From Sulfobacillus acidophilus DSM 10332 (GTDB lineage: Bacteria; Bacillota; Sulfobacillia; Sulfobacillales; Sulfobacillaceae): 64,000 nt of DNA. The notes below the pieces were generated by a model. That model did no database searches. It was not told the DNA's origin and saw only the letters and a program-made list of their open reading frames with translations. The position numbers were made by a program, and so were the translations under genes. This document shows, piece by piece, positions 57,117-64,000 of the stretch. Within the stretch, counting starts at the first letter, position 1. Each line of letters begins with the position of its first letter. The DNA is taken from contig CP003179.1 in NCBI GenBank assembly GCA_000237975.1, positions 2,634,270 to 2,698,269 on the forward strand. Direction: 5' to 3'.

Positions 57117-58318
57117 GCGATCCGTTAATCGGAGACATTTTGGACGCCGTCCGCGATCGCGGGGTCAAAGCCGTCTTAGAGTACACGGAAGCCTTTGATC
57201 ACGTTCGGTTGTCGCCCGACGATTTGATTTGGAACCCTCTCGCAGAAGCCCCGGCCGTCATTGATCCGGCCGTCCGGGAAGCCGTCGATTTTGCCATGGA
57301 TCAAATTCGTCGCTTTCACGAGGCAACCCGACCGGCCCCGGTGACCGTCAACCAAGCTCCCGGGCTCATTCTCCGCGAGGTCTTCCAGCCCTTAGGACGG
57401 GTGGGACTTTATGTACCCAACGGCCAATTTCCTTTGGTGTCCAGTTTAATGATGACCGCCATCCCGGCCCAAGTCGCGGGGGTCACGGATCTGGTCGTGG
57501 CCATTGCCCCCCGGGGTCATGTCACGTCGGATCCGGTCTGGCTCTATGTCCTGCAGAAACTGGGCATTCGCCAAGTGTTGCGGGTGGGCGGGGCGCAAGC
57601 CATCGCCGCGCTCGGTTACGGATTGCCGGGATTACCGCCGGTGGACTTAATCGCCGGTCCCGGGAACCGCTATGTCGCGTGGGCCAAACAAGAACTCTTT
57701 CGCCGCGGGGTGACCGGCATCGACGTCATTGCAGGTCCGTCGGAAGTCTTGGTGATAAGCCAAGATACGGCTTTCGCACCTTTGGTCGCCTTGGATTTGT
57801 TGGCTCAGGCGGAACACGACCCCGACGCGAAAGCGTATTTGGTCAGTTGGAACCCGGACCTGATCGCGGCCGTCAAAGATTATATCGCCTCTCACGTCAA
57901 CCCCGCAGACCGCCTAGGCCAAATCGAGTATATTTTGGTGGCGAATGCGAACGAAGCCGTTCAGACCGCCAACCGCATAGCCCCCGAACATCTAGGGCTT
58001 ATCGGGGCGGAGGTAGAGCCCCTCTGGCCTCAACTGACCACGGCGGGTGCCCTCTTTGTGGGTCGACTGGCCGGGCAAGCCTTGGGCGATTATGTCGCCG
58101 GCCCGAGCCACGTATTGCCGACCGGTCACACCGGCCGCTTCTTGTCCGGGCTTTCGACCCGTACATTTATGCGCCGAATCAGTGTCATTCAAACCGAGGA
58201 TGCTTTACCGGCCGCGTTTTTGGAAGCCGGACAGGTATTGGCCCACTTGGAAGGCTTGCGGTATCACGAACAATCGTTAGCCGTCCGACAACAATTACGC
58301 GGTCAGGAGGGGCTCTAA
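57113..58318 (+). CDS. hisD: Histidinol dehydrogenase HisD (401 aa)
   Basis: Zinc enzyme for the last two steps. LREVFQPLGRVGLYVPNG and LIAGPGNRYVAWAKQELF are the NAD and substrate segments, GIDVIAGPSEVLVI and QAEHDPDAKAY hold the catalytic Glu-His region, and GPSHVLPTGHTGRF is the zinc/His block. The length is slightly below the usual 425-435 because of a short N-terminus. ATGA overlap with hisG. Confidence 0.96.
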   Translation: MSDPLIGDILDAVRDRGVKAVLEYTEAFDHVRLSPDDLIWNPLAEAPAVIDPAVREAVDFAMDQIRRFHEATRPAPVTVNQAPGLILREVFQPLGRVGLYVPNGQFPLVSSLMMTAIPAQVAGVTDLVVAIAPRGHVTSDPVWLYVLQKLGIRQVLRVGGAQAIAALGYGLPGLPPVDLIAGPGNRYVAWAKQELFRRGVTGIDVIAGPSEVLVISQDTAFAPLVALDLLAQAEHDPDAKAYLVSWNPDLIAAVKDYIASHVNPADRLGQIEYILVANANEAVQTANRIAPEHLGLIGAEVEPLWPQLTTAGALFVGRLAGQALGDYVAGPSHVLPTGHTGRFLSGLSTRTFMRRISVIQTEDALPAAFLEAGQVLAHLEGLRYHEQSLAVRQQLRGQEGL

Positions 58319-58319
58319 T

Positions 58320-58907
58320 ATGGAGCGAGAAGGTGCCATCGAACGCACGACGCGTGAAACGAGCGTGTCGGTATGGGTCTCGCTCGATCGGCGGGCCGAG
58401 CCCCAGATCAGTACCAACCTCCCGCTTTTTAGCCATTTTTTAACCGCTCTCACCCACCATTCGGGACTGGCGTGGCGCATTCAGGCGGAAGGGGATGTGG
58501 ATGTCGATCCGCATCACTTGATTGAAGATGTCGGGATCGTGATGGGTCAAGCGGTAGCCCAAGCCCTCGGCAATCATGCCGGAATTCGGCGCTTCGGACA
58601 ACGCTATTTACCGATGGACGAGGCTCTGGTGCTCTGTGCGCTGGACATTTCCGGCCGGGGTCGCTGCTATTGGGGCGGGGCCTTTCCCGATCGCCCGATT
58701 AATGGCGTCAGCGCGGAAGTCTGGCCGGAATTTTTTCAAGCGTTCGCGGCCCAGGCGGGCATCACCCTGCACCTGCGCTATATCGCGGGAGAAAATGCCC
58801 ACCACGTCTACGAGGCAGCGTTTAAAGCCCTGGGAAAAGCCCTCTCCGAAGCCGTCGCGCTCGTACCGGGCGTCGGCATCCCTTCGACGAAAGGGGTGAT
58901 ATCGTGA
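58320..58907 (+). CDS. hisB: Imidazoleglycerol-phosphate dehydratase HisB (195 aa)
   Basis: Manganese-dependent dehydratase. DPHHLIEDVGIVMGQA and GENAHHVYEAAFKALGKAL are the metal-binding HxxxE/HH motifs of both half-domains. Single-function form (no phosphatase domain). The start is ATG 58320, one base after hisD, with AGGAGGGGC. No histidinol-phosphate phosphatase is recognised in the operon. Confidence 0.96.
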   Translation: MEREGAIERTTRETSVSVWVSLDRRAEPQISTNLPLFSHFLTALTHHSGLAWRIQAEGDVDVDPHHLIEDVGIVMGQAVAQALGNHAGIRRFGQRYLPMDEALVLCALDISGRGRCYWGGAFPDRPINGVSAEVWPEFFQAFAAQAGITLHLRYIAGENAHHVYEAAFKALGKALSEAVALVPGVGIPSTKGVIS

Positions 58908-59506
58908 AGGTGGCGATTATCGACTACGGACACGGCAACTTCGGCAGTCTTCGCACCGCATTAAACCGGTTAGCGATCCAGCCGGTCGTCTGGCATCACG
59001 GAGACGACGTGGAAGCGGTCGATTGGGTCATTTTTCCGGGAGTCGGATCCCTCAAAGATGTGATGGCACAACTCACCTCACAAAACGTGCTCGATCGGCT
59101 GGAATCCCTCAAAGACCAAGGAACCCGCTTTTTGGGCATTTGCCTAGGATTGCAGTTATTCTTCGACGAAGGTGAAGAGGGCGGGCCGGGATTGGGCTGG
59201 ATTCCCGGTCGTGTTCCCCAGCTCGACGCCCCGGTTTTGCCGCATATCGGCTGGAACACGGTCACCCCGTCGGACCCCCACGACCGTCTATGGCGCGATC
59301 TGCCTCCGGAGCCCGCTTTTTATTTTGTCCATAGCTACTATGTGGCCCCGGAAAACCCTACCATTGTACGCGGCACGACGGAGTACCATCAGGTGTTCCC
59401 GAGCGTGATCGTCGCCCCTCCCTTAATTGGCGTGCAATTTCATCCGGAATTATCCGGGCGGGCCGGACATCAGCTCTTGAAAAATATCTTAGAGGAGGGA
59501 AGCTAA
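58904..59506 (+). CDS. hisH: Imidazole glycerol-phosphate synthase glutaminase HisH (200 aa)
   Basis: Class I amidotransferase partner of HisF. The nucleophile is Cys80 in LGICLGLQLFF, and the His/Glu pair lies in VQFHPELSG. The GTG start overlaps the hisB stop (GTGA). The YGHGNFGSLRTAL opening is typical. Feeds ammonia to HisF and so helps release AICAR. Confidence 0.96.
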   Translation: MKVAIIDYGHGNFGSLRTALNRLAIQPVVWHHGDDVEAVDWVIFPGVGSLKDVMAQLTSQNVLDRLESLKDQGTRFLGICLGLQLFFDEGEEGGPGLGWIPGRVPQLDAPVLPHIGWNTVTPSDPHDRLWRDLPPEPAFYFVHSYYVAPENPTIVRGTTEYHQVFPSVIVAPPLIGVQFHPELSGRAGHQLLKNILEEGS

Positions 59507-59508
59507 GC

Positions 59509-60219
59509 ATGGCCGCGTTGGAAGTCTGGCCGGCATTGGATTTACTGGCGGGGCAAGTCGTACGTCTGACCCAGGGGGATTATGATCGTGAGACGCGTTA
59601 TGCCGACGATCCGGTCGCCCTGTTGGAGACCCGGCTTCACTGCATGCCGCCCCGGATTCATCTGATTGACTTGGATGGCGCCCGACGGGGCGAATTTACG
59701 GCCTGGTCGGTCCTCCAGCGTTTAGCGGTAATGGGAGTGCGCGTGGAAGCGGGTGGCGGCTTTCGAACCATGGGGGCCATCGACCGGGCGTTGGCCCACG
59801 GGGCCGAACGGGTCATTTTGGGTACTCGCCTGTTGTCCGATGCCCATTTTGCCCAGGCGGCCCTTCGCCACTTCGGCGCCTCCCGCCTGGTCGCCAGTCT
59901 CGATGTCCGTCACGGCCGGGCCCAAGTGCAGGGGTGGCTCGAGGAGGGCGCCGACGCGCTGGATACGTGGGATACCTTGTGGCAAGTCGGTTACCGCCTG
60001 GTCAACGTCACCGATATTTCCGGCGACGGCACGCTCCGGGGACTGGACGAACACTTTTGGCAGCCTTGGACCAAGGTGCCCGGTAACGTAGGGGCCGGGG
60101 GCGGTATTGCCTCCCCCGACGATCTCCGGCGCTTGGAGAGTTGGGGAATCCCCCGGGCGGTCGTCGGCAAGGCTTGGCTGGAAGGCCAGATCGATTTGAA
60201 AGAGGTGATTCCGTGCTAA
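59509..60219 (+). CDS. hisA: Phosphoribosylformimino-AICAR isomerase HisA (236 aa)
   Basis: TIM barrel. WPALDLLAGQVVRLTQGDYDRET carries the catalytic Asp (ALDL) and phosphate-binding site; NVTDISGDGTLRG holds the second Asp. The length is normal. AGGAGGGAAGC precedes ATG 59509. Its stop overlaps hisF by seven bases. Confidence 0.95.
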   Translation: MAALEVWPALDLLAGQVVRLTQGDYDRETRYADDPVALLETRLHCMPPRIHLIDLDGARRGEFTAWSVLQRLAVMGVRVEAGGGFRTMGAIDRALAHGAERVILGTRLLSDAHFAQAALRHFGASRLVASLDVRHGRAQVQGWLEEGADALDTWDTLWQVGYRLVNVTDISGDGTLRGLDEHFWQPWTKVPGNVGAGGGIASPDDLRRLESWGIPRAVVGKAWLEGQIDLKEVIPC

Positions 60220-60968
60220 TGCCACGCATTATCCCCTGCTTGGATGTCCGTCACGGCCGGGTGGTCAAAGGGGTTCATTTCGAAAATTTGGTCGACAGCG
60301 GCGATCCCGTCGAATTGGCGGCCCGCTATGATCAAGAGGGCGCCGACGAACTGGTCTGGCTCGATATTGTGGCGACCGTGGAAGATTTGGCCTTAAGTTT
60401 GTCGCTGATTCAACAGGCCCGGGACCAATTGGCCATTCCGCTGACGGTCGGCGGCGGCATCCGGTCGATTGGCCACGTCGAAGACTTGTTGGCTCATGGA
60501 GCCGATAAGGTCTCGATCAACTCGTATGCGTTAATTCATCCGGACATCATCACCCAGATTGCCGACCGTTGGGGATCCCAGTGTGTCGTCGTCGCGGTCG
60601 ACGCCAAACGGGAAGGGGACCATTTCCAGGTCTACTCCCATGGGGGGCGCCAACGAACCCCCTATGAACTCGGCGAGTGGTTACGGGAAGCGGAAGACCG
60701 GGGAGCCGGCGAATTTCTGTTAACCAGCATGGACAAAGACGGCACGCAAACCGGTTATGATCTCGCCATGTTGGCCTACGCCCGGACCATGGTCCAGCGC
60801 CCAGTGATAGCCTCCGGCGGCGCAGGGTCCATTACCCACATTGAAGAGGCTTTAACCCAAGGCAATCAAGCTGTCTTGCTCGCCAGCATCCTGCACCAAG
60901 AGCGCCTCAGCATTGCCGATATCAAACGTACGCTACTGACTAAAGGAGTCACCGTCCGATGGCCGTAA
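60213..60968 (+). CDS. hisF: Imidazole glycerol-phosphate synthase cyclase HisF (251 aa)
   Basis: Makes IGP and AICAR with His[19 protein letters not shown] is the family start with catalytic Asp; [12 protein letters not shown] holds the second Asp. I chose GTG 60213, since GAGGTGA is then well placed and the product opens [12 protein letters not shown], close to other HisF. ATG 60219 is an alternative. Four to ten bases overlap hisIE. Confidence 0.95.
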   Translation: MLMPRIIPCLDVRHGRVVKGVHFENLVDSGDPVELAARYDQEGADELVWLDIVATVEDLALSLSLIQQARDQLAIPLTVGGGIRSIGHVEDLLAHGADKVSINSYALIHPDIITQIADRWGSQCVVVAVDAKREGDHFQVYSHGGRQRTPYELGEWLREAEDRGAGEFLLTSMDKDGTQTGYDLAMLAYARTMVQRPVIASGGAGSITHIEEALTQGNQAVLLASILHQERLSIADIKRTLLTKGVTVRWP

Positions 60969-61606
60969 TTCACGAGCACAACAAAACGCTATACCCTGTT
61001 ATCGTTCAGCACGTGCGCACTTTACAAGTTCTCATGTTCGCCTTTGCCGACGACGAAGCCTTGCGGCTCACGCGGGAAACCGGCTATGCCCATTTCTATA
61101 GTCGGTCCCGGCAAGCCTTATGGAAAAAAGGCGAAACGTCGGGACACGTCCAACCGGTCATCGACATTCGGACCGATTGTGACCAGGACACCTACCTGTA
61201 TCTGGTCGATAGCCCCTATCCGGCGTGTCACTTGAATCGTGATTCGTGTTTCGGCGATGCGCCCAAAGCCCCGGCCGATCCCCTAACCCGCTTGATGGCC
61301 ATTATCCGAGACCGCCTGGCCGCAGGTGACCTGGAGCATTCCTACTCCGCCAAAATGGTGACGGGCCCGCTCGAACGGTTGTTAAAGAAAATTGGGGAAG
61401 AAGCGATTGAAGTCATCATTGCGGCGGCGCAATCGCAATCCGCTCCCGACACGGTGCCCGCGCGTGCGACAAAAGACGATTTGACATGGGAAACCGTGGA
61501 TTTACTTTACCACTTGGCCGCGCTGTTAACCCGCTTTGATTTGCCTTTGGAGGCGCTGCAAGCGGAAGTGGAACACCGTCACCGGCCCACCGAATCGGAC
61601 GCATGA
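60959..61606 (+). CDS. hisI: Phosphoribosyl-AMP cyclohydrolase/phosphoribosyl-ATP pyrophosphatase HisIE (215 aa)
   Basis: Fused enzyme. HisI part: [33 protein letters not shown] and [12 protein letters not shown] with metal Asp/Cys residues. HisE part after about residue 105: [26 protein letters not shown] and [15 protein letters not shown]. It ends the his operon and overlaps the convergent membrane-protein gene by 28 bases. No terminator was found. Confidence 0.95.
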   Translation: MAVIHEHNKTLYPVIVQHVRTLQVLMFAFADDEALRLTRETGYAHFYSRSRQALWKKGETSGHVQPVIDIRTDCDQDTYLYLVDSPYPACHLNRDSCFGDAPKAPADPLTRLMAIIRDRLAAGDLEHSYSAKMVTGPLERLLKKIGEEAIEVIIAAAQSQSAPDTVPARATKDDLTWETVDLLYHLAALLTRFDLPLEALQAEVEHRHRPTESDA

Positions 61607-62223
61607 TACCGAAGAGCCGCTAACAGGCCGGCTAATCCCACCCCCGCCAATACGACATGCGCGGGTGTCCAATACGGGGGAAGCGTTTGACTGAGCCGAT
61701 CGGCCAATAAAATGGCCCAAGCCAGAAAAAAGAGGGTCCCGCCCGCCGCTTCCCGCCAGTCGGGCAACTGCCGGACGCGCCCCCAAGCCACCCATAGGGC
61801 CAACAGCACCACCACGGGAGCCAAGTCGGATCGATTAACGGCCAATATGACCAACCCGTAGAAGGTGGCCCCGGTGGCCGCCCGAAGCCATCGGCGGACA
61901 TCGGCGGGTACCGGTCGGCCTGCCTCTTTCACATGCCAGACAATCAGGAGAAAAGCCCCCGCGATCGCCCCGGTTCGGGTAAATGGCACCAAGAACCAGG
62001 TCAGGGGATGCGACCAAACCGAAGGACTGATGAGAATGGCCCACAGTTTTGCCCCAATTGCGGCAGCCACTACCAACCGGAGAAAAAAGTCGCCGCCGAA
62101 GCGATCGGCCGTCGACGGTTCGTGTCGCTGTAGCAAAAACCATACCAGCCCCAAGCCCCCCAGGATTTCCAGCTGGCTCGTAATCAGTTGCAACGGACCG
62201 AGTTCTAGGCTAGACGGAATCAT
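61579..62223 (-). CDS. Membrane protein, weakly Lgt-like (214 aa)
   Basis: Six or seven hydrophobic helices. The opening [20 protein letters not shown] has a faint similarity to prolipoprotein diacylglyceryl transferase, but the Lgt signature (Arg-rich GNFxNxE block) is not visible, so enzymatic activity is doubtful. The start overlaps the tlpA-like stop by four bases (ATGA), so it is co-expressed with that reductase. Confidence 0.65.
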   Translation of the reverse strand: MIPSSLELGPLQLITSQLEILGGLGLVWFLLQRHEPSTADRFGGDFFLRLVVAAAIGAKLWAILISPSVWSHPLTWFLVPFTRTGAIAGAFLLIVWHVKEAGRPVPADVRRWLRAATGATFYGLVILAVNRSDLAPVVVLLALWVAWGRVRQLPDWREAAGGTLFFLAWAILLADRLSQTLPPYWTPAHVVLAGVGLAGLLAALRYHASDSVGR

Positions 62224-62765
62224 GACCGAGCGGCCTCCTGGATATGGGCCTTCATCGCTGCATAGGTCTCCGCACCATAGACAATGGCGACAATCCGGCC
62301 TTGCCGGTTAATATAAAAGGTCGTGGGTAAGACCGTCACTTGATAGGCTCGTTGAATGGCACCCGAAGAATCCAACAGGACCGGGGCGGCAAGATGATAG
62401 CGGGCGGCGAATTGGCGCGCCGCCGTGACGCTGTCGTGAGCCGTAATATCGACGGTGACCACTTGATACTGCCCATCTGCGCGGGCTCCCATTTCAGCCA
62501 CCGCCGGCGCTTCCACTTGACAAAACTCACACCAGCTGGCCCAAAAGTTCACCATTAACGGACGGCCGGGCGTGAGATGCCAGGGCTGTCCAGTTAAGGT
62601 GCGAACCGTAATCGGTGGCGCCGGACGACCGACCGCCACGGTGGCAGATGGTCCGAGGGTCAACCGAAATCCCGGGAGCGGACGAAGACCGATCACACTC
62701 ACGGCGGCGAGTACCCCGAATACCAGCCAACCCCAACCGCTTTGTCGAGTATGTACCACCCTCAT
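62220..62765 (-). CDS. TlpA/ResA-like thiol-disulfide reductase (181 aa)
   Basis: N-terminal anchor WGWLVFGVLAAVSVIG, then a thioredoxin fold with CEFC (Cys79, Cys82) in FWASWCEFC and cis-Pro in VLPTTFYINRQG. Likely extracytoplasmic reductase, possibly for cytochrome c maturation; a c-type cytochrome is at 42.9 kb. First gene of a two-gene unit. Confidence 0.9.
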   Translation of the reverse strand: MRVVHTRQSGWGWLVFGVLAAVSVIGLRPLPGFRLTLGPSATVAVGRPAPPITVRTLTGQPWHLTPGRPLMVNFWASWCEFCQVEAPAVAEMGARADGQYQVVTVDITAHDSVTAARQFAARYHLAAPVLLDSSGAIQRAYQVTVLPTTFYINRQGRIVAIVYGAETYAAMKAHIQEAARS

Positions 62766-62852
62766 CCCTCCGCGAGGTCATGGTACCCAAAGCGCCCGTT
62801 TATGACAAGCCTGGGAGTATGTCGGCTCCCCTCTCGGGTTACCCTACTCTCC

Positions 62853-64000
62853 ATGTTATACTTATCACGAACAGCCCTCATCAGCCTTGGTCTGAGTGTT
62901 ATCGTCGGCGGTGTCCCGTCGCCAAAAGCCGCGCTGGTGCCTCTCACACCGGCCGAACAAGCCGTCAAGCAGGCGCTCACCGCTCTGGTCACGCAAGAAG
63001 ACCAAGCCATTTTAGCGCAAAATCCAAAGGCGCTACGGGCCGTATTTGTGCCCGGGGCGTCCTCGGCAGAAGACGCCTTCGACCACGCGCACGATCGGGA
63101 GGCATTTTTGGCCGCGTGGGCCAAAGCCCGTCAAATCCGGTTACAGGCGGTCACGGTCACATTACGCACCCCGCATATCACGTTCCAGTCACCGGAACGG
63201 GTCAAAGTCTTTGCCGTGGTGTCGGAAAACTACACCTATCGCTATCTACCGACCGGTCCGCTTCAGCATTTTGGGCTGGGTATCCGCCACGACTATGTCT
63301 TGCAGGCCGTCGACCGCCAGTGGCGCATTCGAGCGGACGATTTTACCGATCCCTTAGATCAAGACACGCGGATTCCCCAAGCCGCCAAGCCGGCTACCGA
63401 CACCCCTCGGGTTTCCGGGCCGCACCAACCGCCGGCTCCCCTGAATAAAAACGCCGAAGCCGCCGTCCACTATGCCGACGAATACTGCGGGGCGGCCCCG
63501 GGCTGCGGGAATCACGGCTTTTACAATCGGGCCTACAATAACTACAACGGGGAAGGCGGGGATTGCACCAATTTTATTTCTCAAGCCTTAAAAGCCGGCG
63601 GATTTCGGGAGACCTGCGGCTGGAGCTACGACCGCCACCGGGGTGAAGGGAGTTACGCTTGGTCGAATGCGGTGGGACTCGCCGAATACCTGGCCGCGAG
63701 CGGGCGGGCTACATCGTATGCCGAAGGCCGCTACCCGTCCATCACGCGGCCTACCGAACGCTTTCCCCACGGATCTATCGCCGCCTTGCGGCCCGGTGAC
63801 CTGATTTCCTATGTCGAACGCGGTCGCCCCATCCATACCGCCATGGTTACCGGATTCGACTCAAAGGGGGTTCCGTTGGTCGATTCCCACACGTCGGACC
63901 GCTACCATGTGCCCTGGGACTTGGGTTGGGATCGCTCGACCCGGTATATTTTGTGGCATGTCCACTATCCCAATCCGTCACGGCAAAAGACTTTGCCATA
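62853..64000 (+). CDS. Secreted amidase-domain (Amidase_6-type) protein, 3' end at the window edge (382 codons seen)
   Basis: Signal peptide in residues 1-27 (LISLGLSVIVGGV). Residues about 32-165 are an unknown extracellular region; residues 200-380 match the putative amidase domain, with Cys238 in GGDCTNFISQAL and a His in PIHTAMVTGF, a papain-like pair. The reading frame still runs at base 64000, where the next codon begins TA. ATG 62853 has no clear ribosome site. Possibly a spore or wall hydrolase. Confidence 0.8.
   Translation, partial: MLYLSRTALISLGLSVIVGGVPSPKAALVPLTPAEQAVKQALTALVTQEDQAILAQNPKALRAVFVPGASSAEDAFDHAHDREAFLAAWAKARQIRLQAVTVTLRTPHITFQSPERVKVFAVVSENYTYRYLPTGPLQHFGLGIRHDYVLQAVDRQWRIRADDFTDPLDQDTRIPQAAKPATDTPRVSGPHQPPAPLNKNAEAAVHYADEYCGAAPGCGNHGFYNRAYNNYNGEGGDCTNFISQALKAGGFRETCGWSYDRHRGEGSYAWSNAVGLAEYLAASGRATSYAEGRYPSITRPTERFPHGSIAALRPGDLISYVERGRPIHTAMVTGFDSKGVPLVDSHTSDRYHVPWDLGWDRSTRYILWHVHYPNPSRQKTLP

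Noticed and set aside
57679-58443. 254-codon plus frame over hisD and hisB
   Set aside because: Wrong frame of two clear his genes; Arg-rich with no motif.
62615-63448. 277-codon plus frame over the tlpA-like gene and amidase gene
   Set aside because: Different frame from the amidase protein, whose signal peptide and catalytic Cys are clear.

Overview
The window looks like chromosomal DNA of a high-GC Firmicute. The best guess is an acidophilic, moderately thermophilic relative of Sulfobacillus, but that species-level guess is inference only. Supporting signs are a perfect CIRCE element before groS-groL, the split PurS/PurQ/short-PurL FGAM synthase, the HisZ plus short HisG pair, an EndoA/MazEF pair next to alr, PerR- and PurR-type operator look-alikes, strong AGGAGG ribosome sites and frequent GTG starts. 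No rRNA, tRNA, CRISPR array, insertion sequence or phage gene was seen. Most genes are tightly packed, with ATGA/GTGA/TAATG start-stop overlaps.

Layout. 1-9.4 kb (minus strand): the purine pathway, transcribed purB-purC-purS-purQ-purL-purF-purM-purN-purH (purH leaves the window), with a PurBox-like inverted pair in front of purB. 9.5-12.0 kb: a MerR-type regulator, hpt and guaA (purine salvage and GMP synthesis). 12.2-15.2 kb: an unknown coiled-coil protein and the groS-groL chaperonin operon under CIRCE. 15.2-17.4 kb: MoaB/MogA and MoaC (molybdenum cofactor), a small membrane protein and a secreted polysaccharide deacetylase. 17.4-28.4 kb: 3-hydroxybutyryl-CoA dehydrogenase, thiolase, murA, guaB, murC, a gamma-class carbonic anhydrase-like protein, and the t6A genes tsaD, tsaB and tsaE with rimI and thiL.

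28.5-41 kb: alpha/beta hydrolase, panD, a lipoprotein, then a peroxide-type group (family-4 uracil-DNA glycosylase, Fur/PerR regulator, DUF3501 protein, CCG-domain Fe-S protein, rubrerythrin with a PerR-box-like site), amidohydrolase, asparaginase, PuuD-type amidotransferase, MazEF, alr, nnrDE and acpS. 40.5-43.3 kb: a His-rich methyltransferase, a 43-residue membrane peptide, an OmpR-type DNA-binding protein, a UppP homologue with altered active-site residues, and a lipoprotein cytochrome c. Between the last two lie 11-bp-phased TTAAC repeats resembling a Pho box.

43.3-51 kb: formiminotransferase-like protein, molybdopterin oxidoreductase, MFS exporter, 3-methyladenine glycosylase, DUF1540, UspA, phosphoesterase and a thioredoxin-like protein. 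51-62 kb: FAD monooxygenase, hisC, MFS transporter, metallophosphatase and the complete operon hisZ-G-D-B-H-A-F-IE. 62-64 kb: a membrane protein, a TlpA/ResA-like thiol reductase and a secreted amidase-domain protein that reaches the window edge.

The main functional themes are nucleotide and histidine synthesis (linked through PRPP and AICAR, since HisH/HisF release AICAR that PurH uses), cell-wall precursor supply (murA, murC, alr, uppP) and stress handling. The most interesting signals are regulatory: candidate PerR, PurR and Pho-type operators next to matching genes, a mazEF promoter that changes the antitoxin start, and three short palindromes in the groL-downstream gap.
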